Of a stretch of DNA of 64,000 bases, positions 42,231 to 50,598 are shown piece after piece. The translations under genes and the position numbers were made by a program. Within the stretch, counting starts at the first letter, position 1. The number at the start of each line of letters is the position of its first letter. The notes below the pieces were generated by a model. It did not search any database, had not been told where the DNA came from, and worked only from the letters and a program-made list of their open reading frames with translations. The stretch spans positions 1,075,647 to 1,139,646 of the forward strand of contig CACRXP010000115.1 of assembly GCA_902702965.1 (NCBI GenBank). The letters run 5' to 3'. Origin of the DNA: Spirometra erinaceieuropaei. Taxonomy: Eukaryota > Platyhelminthes > Cestoda > Diphyllobothriidea > Diphyllobothriidae.

Positions 42231-42234
42231 AGAA

Positions 42235-42884
42235 ACAGAGATTTATAGCGAGTGATTGAGCCAACTTGGCACCAGTAAGATTTGCTAACATCAACCGCTT
42301 AGGCCAACAATGATCGCTTATCAAACAATCGATCAGCTGTTATCTAACTAGCTACAAAATATTTCAGAATTAAACGTTCAATTCCTGCCCGTTTTCATTT
42401 TATTTATCCTGCATTTAATGGAAGAATTGCGCAAAATTATTTTTTTAGGTACCTGTTTCACAACAACATACATCTTCTTAAAGCGTTACATTTGAAGCTA
42501 CTTTTTTAATTTTCAGATAATTTTTGACTCAACGCGCATTAGGAATGGCTCTGAGGATTTTTGAACCAAATGTTGCGAATCTTCTGTCTAGGGAAGCCCT
42601 TAGTTTCCTCTCCATAGTAATGAGGAGCACCTACAAAACCCACGAAATATCCTAACAAAAGCTCGTCATTTTGTATGCTTTATAGACAGCATTAATATAC
42701 GTGCGGATACGACGCTAGCTGAATAGCATAAAATCTCACAAATTAAAATTCTCAAATTTTAGGCCTTTTTCAAACCTAAGGATGCCTTTCCCTCAAGTTC
42801 AAAAATTCCACTAAACGTACTTTGGTCATATCATTAAAAGAAAGGATACGTTTCAGTGCGTCTTTTATAAAACATGTTTAGATT
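42235..42884. other. No recognisable gene
   Basis: AT-rich sequence. Nothing assignable apart from possible TIR-1 debris towards the right end. Confidence 0.4.
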
Positions 42885-42969
42885 CATGAGAGCATTGAAA
42901 ATCAAAGGAAAATGTTTTCCTCAAACAGCCGGATGCTTTTGTTCCTTATCTGAGCTTTTATGGATTGTG

Positions 42970-43170
42970 CGTGTCTGTCATGCCCTGATTCGCCAGGGCA
43001 TGGACCCCGCTGCCTAGTATGGGGTGGCAGTTCCTTGACACCTGGTTCCCTTCCGGTCGATGTGCTTACGCACCCACTGGGTATGCAGGCCGCAAGTATG
43101 GTCGCCGAGATATCCTTGCTTTCGTGACGCGTTGTGGTGCTGTTTTTGGTGGTTACAATCTTTGTCAAAT
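42970..43170 (+). repeat. Dispersed repeat pair member (partner at 46445-46640)
   Basis: GACACCTGGTTCCCTTCCGG, GATGTGCTTACGC, GGGTATGCAGGCCG and CGTTGTGGTGCTGTTTTTGG match the complement of 46445-46640, at about 65-70%. The 81-codon frame here reads RCAYAPTGYAGRK, and the partner reads RCAYAPVGYTGRE, so the repeat may once have been coding. No family recognised. Confidence 0.5.
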
Positions 43171-43334
43171 TTTATTGTGGACTGACGAACCTAGTAGTAC
43201 GTTTATGAATGGGTTTTTTTCCGGGCCAGCCACCTACGCCCTCTCCCGTGCCCGGTCCTTTTGAGATTATTTTGACACCAGGTTCACGTTGAAGGAGGTG
43301 CATATTGTGAGACAGATGCCTTGAAAGTTTACCA

Positions 43335-43450
43335 CAATTGTTAGCTAGTTCACGCACGAGTCACCGTGCGTGCTATCACCGTGCTGTGGAACACATGGTG
43401 GACAGCGTCAAAACGACGGTCGTACTGTCGTTTTAAAAATACGAGTCGCA
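43335..43450 (+). repeat. GC-richer dispersed repeat, partial copy
   Basis: TAGTTCACGCACGAGTC, GCTATCACCGTGCTGTGG and GGAACACATGGTGGACAGCG match TAACTCACGCAGAGGTC, TCTGACCGCGCTGCGG and GGAACACACGGTGGACATCG at 790-860. Confidence 0.55.
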
Positions 43451-43749
43451 TTTACTTAACTTTCGCGAGTTTTCTTGGAACCAATATAGTCTGCCGCCCA
43501 TGCCTTTTCTAAACTCATACTGGGAAAAATTGCTCAAAACAAACCAGGTGACATGGTTTTACCAATGCGTTTTTTACGACGGCTCGTACAATCGTAGGCC
43601 TCCTGGCGCAACTGAAATATTTTTTTCAAATTTTATGGCCTGACAGTCAACAGCACAGCCGCTTCTTATCAATATCCAATTTCGAAATTCTGGTTATCAG
43701 TTCATGAGATTGGTCAGGTATTGAGTGTTATTCATTGCCATTTTAGCCA

Positions 43750-43990
43750 TTCTTTCAGGACTCGGACTGACAAGCCACCACCGCATCAATTACCACCCCA
43801 GCGGTGATTGCTAAACCTGTTAATTACAGTGCGCATATGGTCCTACGGCAGCCACGTGCTATAAATACTGCACTCTTTGCGCCACCACCATTTTATCTGT
43901 GACTGTCTCTGATGATGGACTCTGGTGAAGCACCAAGCCAATAAATTTCATGTTCCAGTGATCACGTCTTCGTCTTTCGATAATAGACTT
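43750..43990 (+). mobile_element. PLE-A tail fragment
   Basis: GACAAGCCACCACCGCATCA, CCCAGCGGTGATTGC, TATAAATACTGCAC, CTGATGATGGA and AATAAA appear in order and match 21425-21650. The GAATCC-GAAAC part of the hammerhead-like core has been replaced by a short deletion (GGTGAAGCACC), so this copy cannot fold. It lies just upstream of the non-LTR element. Confidence 0.7.
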
Positions 43991-44159
43991 TTGCAAAACT
44001 CACCGCATTCTTTCCTTCCCCCCAAAGTGTGCCCAATGTTATGACAGAGTCAAAAATGCCGAAGCCGGGGAGAGCGAAGGTGAATGGCGCGGTCGAGTCC
44101 GCACATTGACACTCCAATTTACACTCCTTGGTTCACGTCCCCTTACACTTTTAGGCTTC

Positions 44160-45725
44160 GATGATCTTGTCTCCTTTAATACTCGTGCAGATGCCCCTCT
44201 TTATCATATTCTGACTAACCACAGCAAGCTTCTTTGCGTAAAAAACAGGGATCCATTTTCAGGTTCTGACCATTCCATTTAATTGTGTCTTCAAAAATCT
44301 ATTCCACTTCGAAACGTGCACTGTTGCCAAGCATGAGAGAAAAGTTAAAGTTCGCAACACGTCCGCCCAAAACATTCTCATGCTTCAGACTTGCATTTCT
44401 CTTATTATCTCCACTTTCCTTGAACATTCTAATGTTGAATCCTGTTCTTCCAACCTGAGAGCGTTTTTAAATGAAATTTTCAATATTTGCTGCCCTTTTG
44501 ATACTGTTATGGTACGACCGGATAGAATTTCTTCCACCTATCTAAAATCGTAAAGACGTAAAAAAGAACTCCTTTACAAGCTAGGCTTACGTGATAACCT
44601 TAAGGACGTTACCGTCTTAATAAAAACAGAGATTGACAGGCTAAATAGCATGTTTGTCAGCCAACTTTTTTCTTCTTCTTACTCCCCCCTTTTCCCTTTT
44701 TCACAGTTGAGATTCGGAAAAATCTTAAGCGTCTCACTGGCCATAGCGAAACGCTGGTGCATGTGGATGCAGATTTAGACTCCCTAAATAAAACTTTTAT
44801 ATTTAGTCACAATGAATCCCATCTTCCCTTAGAAGACATTCCCCTATCACCGAGTACATTCCAACCCGTGTCTTTGGCAACAGTAGAGAAACACCTTAAA
44901 AAGGTTCGTGGATTAACAGCTGCCGGACCGGATGGTGTCTCGCCTTTTCTTCTTAAATCTTGCAGTTCTCAGATAGCCCCTATTTTAAGGCACCTAATAA
45001 ATATGTCTTTCATGGAGTCCAAGATTCCCGACGTCTGGTGTACAGTGAGAATCACTCCCATCCCTAAAAAGCGTGCTAACTTTGGTCCTAAATCTTTTCG
45101 TCCATTTGCCTGCTCCTCTGCAATAATAAAGCTTGCTGAACGAGTTGCCCTAGATATCATAAAGCCTTTTTCTTCCAGTTTTTCCGACCCCTTACAATTT
45201 GCATACAAAGCTAAACGGAGTACTTTAGATGCTGTCGCTCTTGTGGTCCAATCCGGTCTAAAAGCATTAGACAAGGGTTGCCGCGAGTATGCGTGCGTTT
45301 TCTTGATTACTCCTCTGCCTTCAATACCGTCCCGCGCCCTCTTCCCCTTTCCGAAACCTCCGCATGTGGCTCTCCAGGCTGGATCCTTTCTTGGCTGAGC
45401 GATTATTTTACCTTCCGCACCCAATTTGTCCAATCTGGCAAGCGGAAATCTTCGACCCCTCCCAATGACTGCGGAGTTATTCAAGGTTCTATTCTATCCC
45501 CTCACCTTTTCTCCCTCCACATTTCTGATCTCAGGTCCCCTAATGACTGTCTTCTGGTCAAGTATGCTGACGATGTGGTTGTTGGACACCCTCTCAAAAG
45601 TCACACACACCTCCGGTCTCTAAACAATGGCCTAAACCATGTCCTAGCGTGGTCGGAGGAAAATGGTCTCCTAATTAACAACCAAAAATCCGTTGTGTAT
45701 TTTTCGACTGCGGCCTTCTCCTAAC
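44160..45725 (+). pseudogene. Non-LTR endonuclease end and reverse transcriptase
   Basis: Near 44255-44280 a GSDHSI motif then a stop marks the end of the AP endonuclease. The linker runs in shifting frames. The 213-codon frame 44757-45398 has LTAAGPDGVSPFLL and LQFAYKAKRSTLDAV, early RT motifs. A frameshift near 45300 moves the match to the 148-codon frame at 45278-45724. That frame holds motif A FLDYSSAFNTVPR (8-20), motif B GVIQGSILSPHLF (66-78) and motif C KYADDVVV (95-102), all intact, then NGLLINNQKSVVYF. The catalytic residues are present, but at least two frameshifts and stops prevent a full protein. The enzyme would copy its own RNA at a nicked target. The 171-codon antisense frame is a shadow. 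Confidence 0.85.
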
Positions 45726-46300
45726 TCTGATTCATCTGACATTCTTCCTAACGAAGTATCCTCTTTCAGGTATCTCGGCGTTACTTTGTCCTGAAATCTT
45801 ACTTTTGCCCTCCATATTGAGTGTCTATTCATTAACGTTCGTAAACGTCTTGACTACATACGTCGTTTACGTTCCTACCATACGCCTCAACTCTTAGTCT
45901 GGAGATTCATTGATGCCTGCATTCTTCCTCTTATCCTATACTGCTCTCCTGTCATTTTTCCTGTTTTGCTAAAAAAGATCTTTTAATTTTGAAACGAGTC
46001 CTCTGCATGTTCTCTTCTGATGCTGGTGTTTTTTTATCTTTTTTTCAGTTGGCACTATCTTACAACGACACTTCAATGCGGTCAAGCAATTTGATGGCCG
46101 AATTCTAGATAACGTTGCCCATCCCTTTCATTCTGATCTTATGTCTGCGAAATCTTCCCGCCCGATGCGCCGCAACCTCCGACTTATAATCTGTCGCACA
46201 TCGGCTTATCGAGCTTCTGTATTGCCATTCCTAGCGCGCTATCTTACGTGCGAAGAGACAGAAATACAGAAGCTAAGACTTGAACAATCCCCACTATAAT
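45726..46300 (+). pseudogene. Non-LTR ORF2 C-terminal region
   Basis: The plus strand continues FRYLGVTLS, stop, then LDYIRRLRSYHTPQLLVWRF and IDACILPLILYCSPVIFP. This is the region after the palm in Jockey-superfamily RTs. The last block includes PMRRNLRL and CRTSAYRASVLPF, matching 14400-14475. Several stops occur. The near-identical 3' part at 13.93 kb shows that the family has left more than one copy. Confidence 0.75.
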
Positions 46301-46409
46301 CAATTCTTTGTGTTAAACTTTGACTATTGAATAACCTATTAAATTATTTACTGCCCATAGTGAATGGAGCCAACATTTTGCTAAAAATTTTGAACATATG
46401 ATTTCAAAA

Positions 46410-46437
46410 TAAAGCGCATTCCTCTCTCTCTCTCTCA
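46410..46437 (+). repeat. CT-rich retrotransposon tail
   Basis: AATAAAGCGCATTCCTCTCTCTCTCTCTC closes the non-LTR copy. The related copy ends in the same way at about 14657-14685. A simple-repeat tail after a conserved 3' end is usual for some non-LTR clades. Confidence 0.75.
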
Positions 46438-46444
46438 AGATTCT

Positions 46445-46640
46445 GAGCCAAAAAAACACCACAATGGGTCAGAAGGGTGATAATGAATGGGCAACAAGGC
46501 TCACGACCTGTATAGCCGACTGGAGCGTAAGCACATCTGCTGGCAGCGAACAAGGTGCCAAAGAACACACAGATGATCTGTTGGATCGGACTTTTTTCTC
46601 ACCCTGACCGTACGCCGCCACAAGATTTCGAGACCAGGTT
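46445..46640 (-). repeat. Dispersed repeat pair member (partner at 42970-43170)
   Basis: The complement reads GGCACCTTGTTCGCTGCCAG, GATGTGCTTACGC, GGCTATACAGGTCG and CATTGTGGTGTTTTTTTGG, parallel to the plus-strand partner. It abuts the CT tail of the non-LTR element, so that element probably inserted next to or into it. Confidence 0.5.
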
Positions 46641-46944
46641 CGTGCCTTCAATCGCATTGAAAACAGTAACAACCCATCGTGTTACCGTTTATTCATATAC
46701 TAGATTAAAGGGTCGAAGTCCGGACAAATCCAATGACTGTTTTTGTAATAAAATACTTTTGCAAGTTGTGAAGCATTGCCTACTTTGTTAGGAAGCGCGC
46801 TCGCCGATCAGGTAACGGTGTGCGTTTTTCGCATTGCATCTTAAAACGCAGCTTAGACTCTTCGCAGGCAGTCGCATAGAGGCCAGTTATAACGCAGAAG
46901 GCAGTACTGCTATTACCTTTTGAAATATACAATGGGAATTTTGC

Positions 46945-47095
46945 AACTCTAATGCCATTTGAGATAAAGGAGATTGAAGTGATAATTTCAGACTTTTAAG
47001 GCGTTGACTGTTGGTTATATCCAAAACCCGAGCTGAATGCCTTAGGCTACGAACCCCGACTTTTCGGTCATTTAGCTGTAAGCCCCACGTGTAAT
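46945..47095 (-). mobile_element. SINE-like repeat, copy D (diverged)
   Basis: GGAGATTGAAGTGATAATTT, CAGACTTTTAAGGCG, AAAACCCGAGCTGAATGC and GAACCCCGACTTTTCG follow the layout of copy B (GTGACTGAAATGAACATTTC, GGCTTTTAAGCCG, AACCCCGGGGCGTG, GAACTCGACCCCGCG). The A-box part is barely recognisable. Confidence 0.4.
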
Positions 47096-47099
47096 GGTT

Positions 47100-47639
47100 G
47101 CGACACGGACGTTTTTGCTTGAATCTGTCAAAAACGGTTTTGTGAACTATGGAATAGTCGTCGTCGTCGTCGTCGGAAAACCGATACATTGTGTCGGAAG
47201 TCATTGTGGCAGAAAATGCGCATTTTTAGCCAAGTAATCGTCCAAGACTTCAGTTGTTATTTGTCATTACCGCATTTTCCTTCTTTTAAGGCTTTCTTAC
47301 AGATCAGACTCAAATGATGCTGCGAAATTGTCGGTTACTTCAGCACTTAAGTAATTAATGTAGGCGCTGGTCTTCATCTCCTGAGGATTTTATTAGAATA
47401 AATGTTTTTTCTAAAGTATTGAATCTACTCTAGTCTCCTTTAATTGGTGACTGCTTGCTTGCTGAAAAAAGCAGTTTTCCCGCGTTCGTTTTGTCAAATT
47501 ACCAAACGTTTATATTCTTTACAGGTTTCCTGCCACATTTTTAACTAAAACTCGAAGGTTTCTTTGTTTGGTAAAAATAGGGTTTAGGACCTACCTGTAG
47601 ATAGCAAATACAACAATAACGTACGCCTCAATTTACTGC
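47100..47639. other. No recognisable gene; short trinucleotide run
   Basis: GTCGTCGTCGTCGTCGTCG at about 47158-47176 is a small microsatellite that gives an Asp run in the minus frame. Nothing else is recognised. Confidence 0.5.
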
Positions 47640-48045
47640 GCCTGCAGAAATTATTTATTATTCATCGTTTCCATTGTCTGAAGTGTCCTTCCCTTTTCGG
47701 ACTAAATTTAGACTTACAACCGGCACGTTATTCAAAACCCATTATTCTTTGTAACTTGCTTTTTTATGTATTTATTAATTATCGAGCTCGCTTTCTTTAC
47801 CAAATGACAGCGTACAATGAGACCTCCGGAAGAAATATATTGATTTTCTGTGTAGTCTTGCTCTCTACCGCAAGTGTTACACCATCCGTAAAAGCCCCTA
47901 TACCGCCGTTTAGCGTATGACACGGTCCAAGGTCAGCTCAGGTTAGTAGGGGTTCTTACATCTTATTATTGCGCTTTATTTAAACGACCGATGATGTAAG
48001 GTGGTATTTTTTTCTATTTGAAACCTATGTGGACACGACCGCCTT
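47640..48045 (+). repeat. Dispersed repeat R4, copy 2
   Basis: TTATTAATTATCGAGCTCGC, GACAGCGTACAATGAGACCT-CCGGAAGAAATATATT, AAGTGTTACACC and CACGGTCCAAGGTCAGCTCA match the copies at 6050-6455 and 54170-54480. Confidence 0.6.
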
Positions 48046-49259
48046 AATCACGAACTACATAATTCTCACACATCTTACCAGTCTTTTTGAATCGACTGTC
48101 TTACTAGTTCCCCTCAAACAAAACTAGTCATTTTTAGAAATAACTTTTTCATATTAATTGACGCAATGATTCCACAGTAGGCACTTCCATTCGAGGTTAG
48201 TCATCTACATAGGAGAAGCAAGTTGTAGCTTACATATTCGTCTTTTCAGAAACAAACATCAGTCCAACTGTCGCAGCCTCTTTCCAGTAGGCAAGGCTTA
48301 AACGAGTATCAATCGTATTCTCTGACATTTTCATTGCTCACTATCCGGCGAACAGCACGCGAAACAAGTGAATCAGATAAGATCATTGAAATATATGTGA
48401 ATGTGGTTCCATAAAAGTCTATTCGTGCAGGAAAGACCGGAACATTTGCTGATGACGGTGTTGCTGATTATTTGAAAGACAGGCCTAGCATTGTTTGCAA
48501 ACAATGGAGCGCCTTTTGAATGCTGCCACCGTATCAGTTGTGGCATAAAATCAGCGGAAAAAGCAAAATTCATGATTCGCATTAGCATACGTGCAAATCG
48601 CAAAACATACGAACTAGGCTGACATATTAAAGTTTGGTTTTAGAGGACATTTGTAACCACTGATTTTTAACCGCTGATAATCAAAATGATATAGAGTTCC
48701 AAAGAACAAGGGTATATGTATTTCCATAAGACGGTTATCCGAATGGCGAATGAGTAAAAGACCTGGTAGGCGTTAAACCCTGATAAACCAAGTTAATGAA
48801 AAATAGCTGGTTCAGCCTGCTTTGACAACCGAATACCCCCTTGTACGAGGACGGCGTTTATCACTGAGAAACACATATTTCGTAATCTACACAGTGAATG
48901 ACCGCCTCACTGGAGTTTCTATTTCTAAATATAGTCGACAGAACACCAGACCCGTAGCTCCGCGTGAGCCTCGGCACCCGGTGACTGTAAGTTCGGAGCC
49001 CCTGTTTGCTACTGAGGCGTGACCGGCTGATGACTATTAGTAAGTCAGAAACGTCTATCCTCGTCCCTATGCCTTTAACGACCTTTGTTTTCTGCATCAG
49101 TACTTGGCGCTGTAAGACTGACGCCAACCCAAATGTCGCAATGGAATAAGCCCGCCCTACAAATTGGTCGGATTAACTACCCAATCATGACATGTAAGGA
49201 AAAGCTTTCTGTCCGTTTTATACAAAACGTTAACTTAAATTCATAGATGTTTTAGTGGA
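48046..49259. other. No recognisable gene
   Basis: Frames of 66-88 codons without motifs. The stretch at 48940-49020 is more GC-balanced but unassigned. Confidence 0.45.
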
Positions 49260-49560
49260 TTTTTGAATAGTTCATATTGACCCATCTGGGGAAATCTCGG
49301 CACCTCGGCGGGAATCGAATCCACAACAATAGGGGGAAGGCTTAAGCACAACTAACGCTCTAACCAATTGAGCTACGAGACCCCACCGGACGACGCGAGT
49401 TTAATTACATTTGGGACAAATTACCCGCCCAACCTACTGCAACTTTTGGAATCCACCTAATCCAATACATTAATCTGACTGCCCAAGCAGGATTACCTAA
49501 TAAATTCACCTGGAATCAATCAGATCACTACCAGGCTCACGTAATTCATATATATTTAGG
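49260..49560 (-). mobile_element. tRNA-like repeat (SINE-T), copy 1
   Basis: On the minus strand a body (49560-49383) with GCTCACGTAATT-type and GGGCGGGTAATTTGTCCC-type sequence is followed by a tRNA-like segment (49382-49297). It has TCGTAGCTCAATTGGTTAGA-GC (A-box) and GTGGATTCGATTCCC (B-box). The segment is about 85 bases and lacks a pairable anticodon stem. The body lies 5' of the tRNA-like part, unlike a standard tRNA-headed SINE. It forms an inverted pair with the copy at 49640-49930. Confidence 0.65.
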
Positions 49561-49639
49561 CAAATTTTTAAATAATTCATGATGATCCATTTTCACAGTT
49601 GGGTCAATATGAATTATCACAACTCTGCCAAGACATCTG

Positions 49640-49930
49640 TAAATTACGTGAGCCTGGTAGACATCTGGTACATTTTAGGTGAACTACTTAGGAAATCCTG
49701 CTTGAGCAGCCAACTTTACGTATCAGAGTTGGTGCATTCCAGACGTTGCAGTAGGTAGGGCGGGTAAACGTGGCACAAATGTGATTAAATTCGCGTTGTC
49801 CGGCGGGGCCTCGTAGCTCAAGTGGTAAGAGCGTTGACACTACTAAAGCCTTCCTCTTACTGCGTGGGTTCGAATCTTACCGAGGCGCCAAATTTTTCAC
49901 AATTGGGTCAATATGAAATAACTGAAATAT
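49640..49930 (+). mobile_element. tRNA-like repeat (SINE-T), copy 2
   Basis: The body (49640-49805) is followed by the tRNA-like segment at 49806-49888: GCCTCG acceptor-like start, TAGCTCAAGTGGTAAGAGC, GTGGGTTCGAATCTTAC and CGAGGC. The acceptor pairs over six bases and the D-stem is GCTC/GAGC. The T-arm pairs with two G-U wobbles, but the anticodon stem does not form. CCAAATTTTTCACAATTGGG and TCAATATGAA follow, and the left copy has a related TTCATATTGACCCA end. About 80% identical to copy 1. Confidence 0.65.
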
Positions 49931-49937
49931 ACAAATG

Positions 49938-50598
49938 ACTCATCAATATAAAATGATGACAAAAATAGGGCTGCGATATCTCTTGCAAAACTAAGGCATT
50001 TAATTCCTGCTATCATATTGTCTTTTGAATGCACAGCTATTTGTCCGTCTTCAAAAGAGCACTCGCTAAAAATGGCAACTCATGTAAAATGAATTTTCCG
50101 TATCTTTTTCGATGACCTCACAAAGCAGATATATTTTTACATAAAGCACATATGGACGTAAAACATCTCATATGTATTTTGAAAAAAATAGCTTTTCCTC
50201 AAATATCATACTTTAGAAGTGTTTATTCGATTAAGCAACAGTTTACTCTTATGGGTTTCTTTTAAGGTCGTGGAGATTTAATACATTTAGCACCACATTT
50301 TGACAATGAGTAAGGCTGCATATAAGAAACAGGACGTGATCTACACTAAGTGAACATTTTCATAAGTTTATTTGGATAAATAATTTATTGTATAGGAAAA
50401 TGTTGAAGTTTGTTGCAAGTGTAACCGCAAGTTGGAAAAAAAATTTATTCGGTAATTAAGAGGGCTTTTCAGTACTCCTGTCCTGCATATATTATATTTG
50501 CCAAATATCGTATCAGCAGGAGGTGAATTGAAAATAGGAGGTCGCAGACTAATAACTGGATTTTAAGTAGGTGAAATACAAATTAATGAGATACGGCA
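49938..50598. mobile_element. TIR-1 repeat, copy 7 (shortened)
   Basis: It begins CTCATCAATATAAAATGATG and ends AATACAAATTAATGAG at about 50598. Inner blocks CTTTTTCGATGACCTCACAA (left) and GCAAGTTGGAAAAAAAATTTATTCG (right) match the TIR-1 arms at 38190 and 38745. At about 660 bases it is shorter than the others. Confidence 0.5.

Larger units (their letters stand above)
42885..43708. repeat. Probable TIR-1 right arm split by other repeats
   Basis: GCATTGAAAATCAAAGGAAA at 42893 is the inner right-arm motif of TIR-1. TTTCGAAATTCTGGTTATCA-GTTCATGAG ending at 43708 is the outer terminus. The middle (about 42950-43450) is occupied by other repeats, so the element appears to have been a landing site. 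A matching left end was not found. Confidence 0.35.
44000..46437 (+). mobile_element. CR1/Rex1-like non-LTR retrotransposon, long but broken
   Basis: The order is the end of an AP-type endonuclease, then linker, RT, C-terminal region, a 3' UTR with AATAAAGCG and a CTCTCTCT tail at 46424-46437. The 5' boundary is uncertain: the first clear coding match is at about 44160 and the element is 5'-incomplete. The 3' half is shared with 13930-14690. The element belongs to the Jockey superfamily in the broad sense; CR1 versus Rex1 is a judgement from the RT style. Confidence 0.8.

Noticed and set aside
44969..45484. 171-codon minus-strand frame
   Set aside because: It lies antisense to the non-LTR reverse transcriptase, whose motifs are unmistakable on the plus strand.
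46887..47204. 105-codon minus frame with an Asp run
   Set aside because: The Asp run comes from a (GTC)6 microsatellite, and part of the rest overlaps a SINE-like repeat.
49806..49888. Functional tRNA gene
   Set aside because: A and B boxes and the acceptor stem look good, but no anticodon stem forms, and diverged copies occur at 49297-49382 and near 35960.
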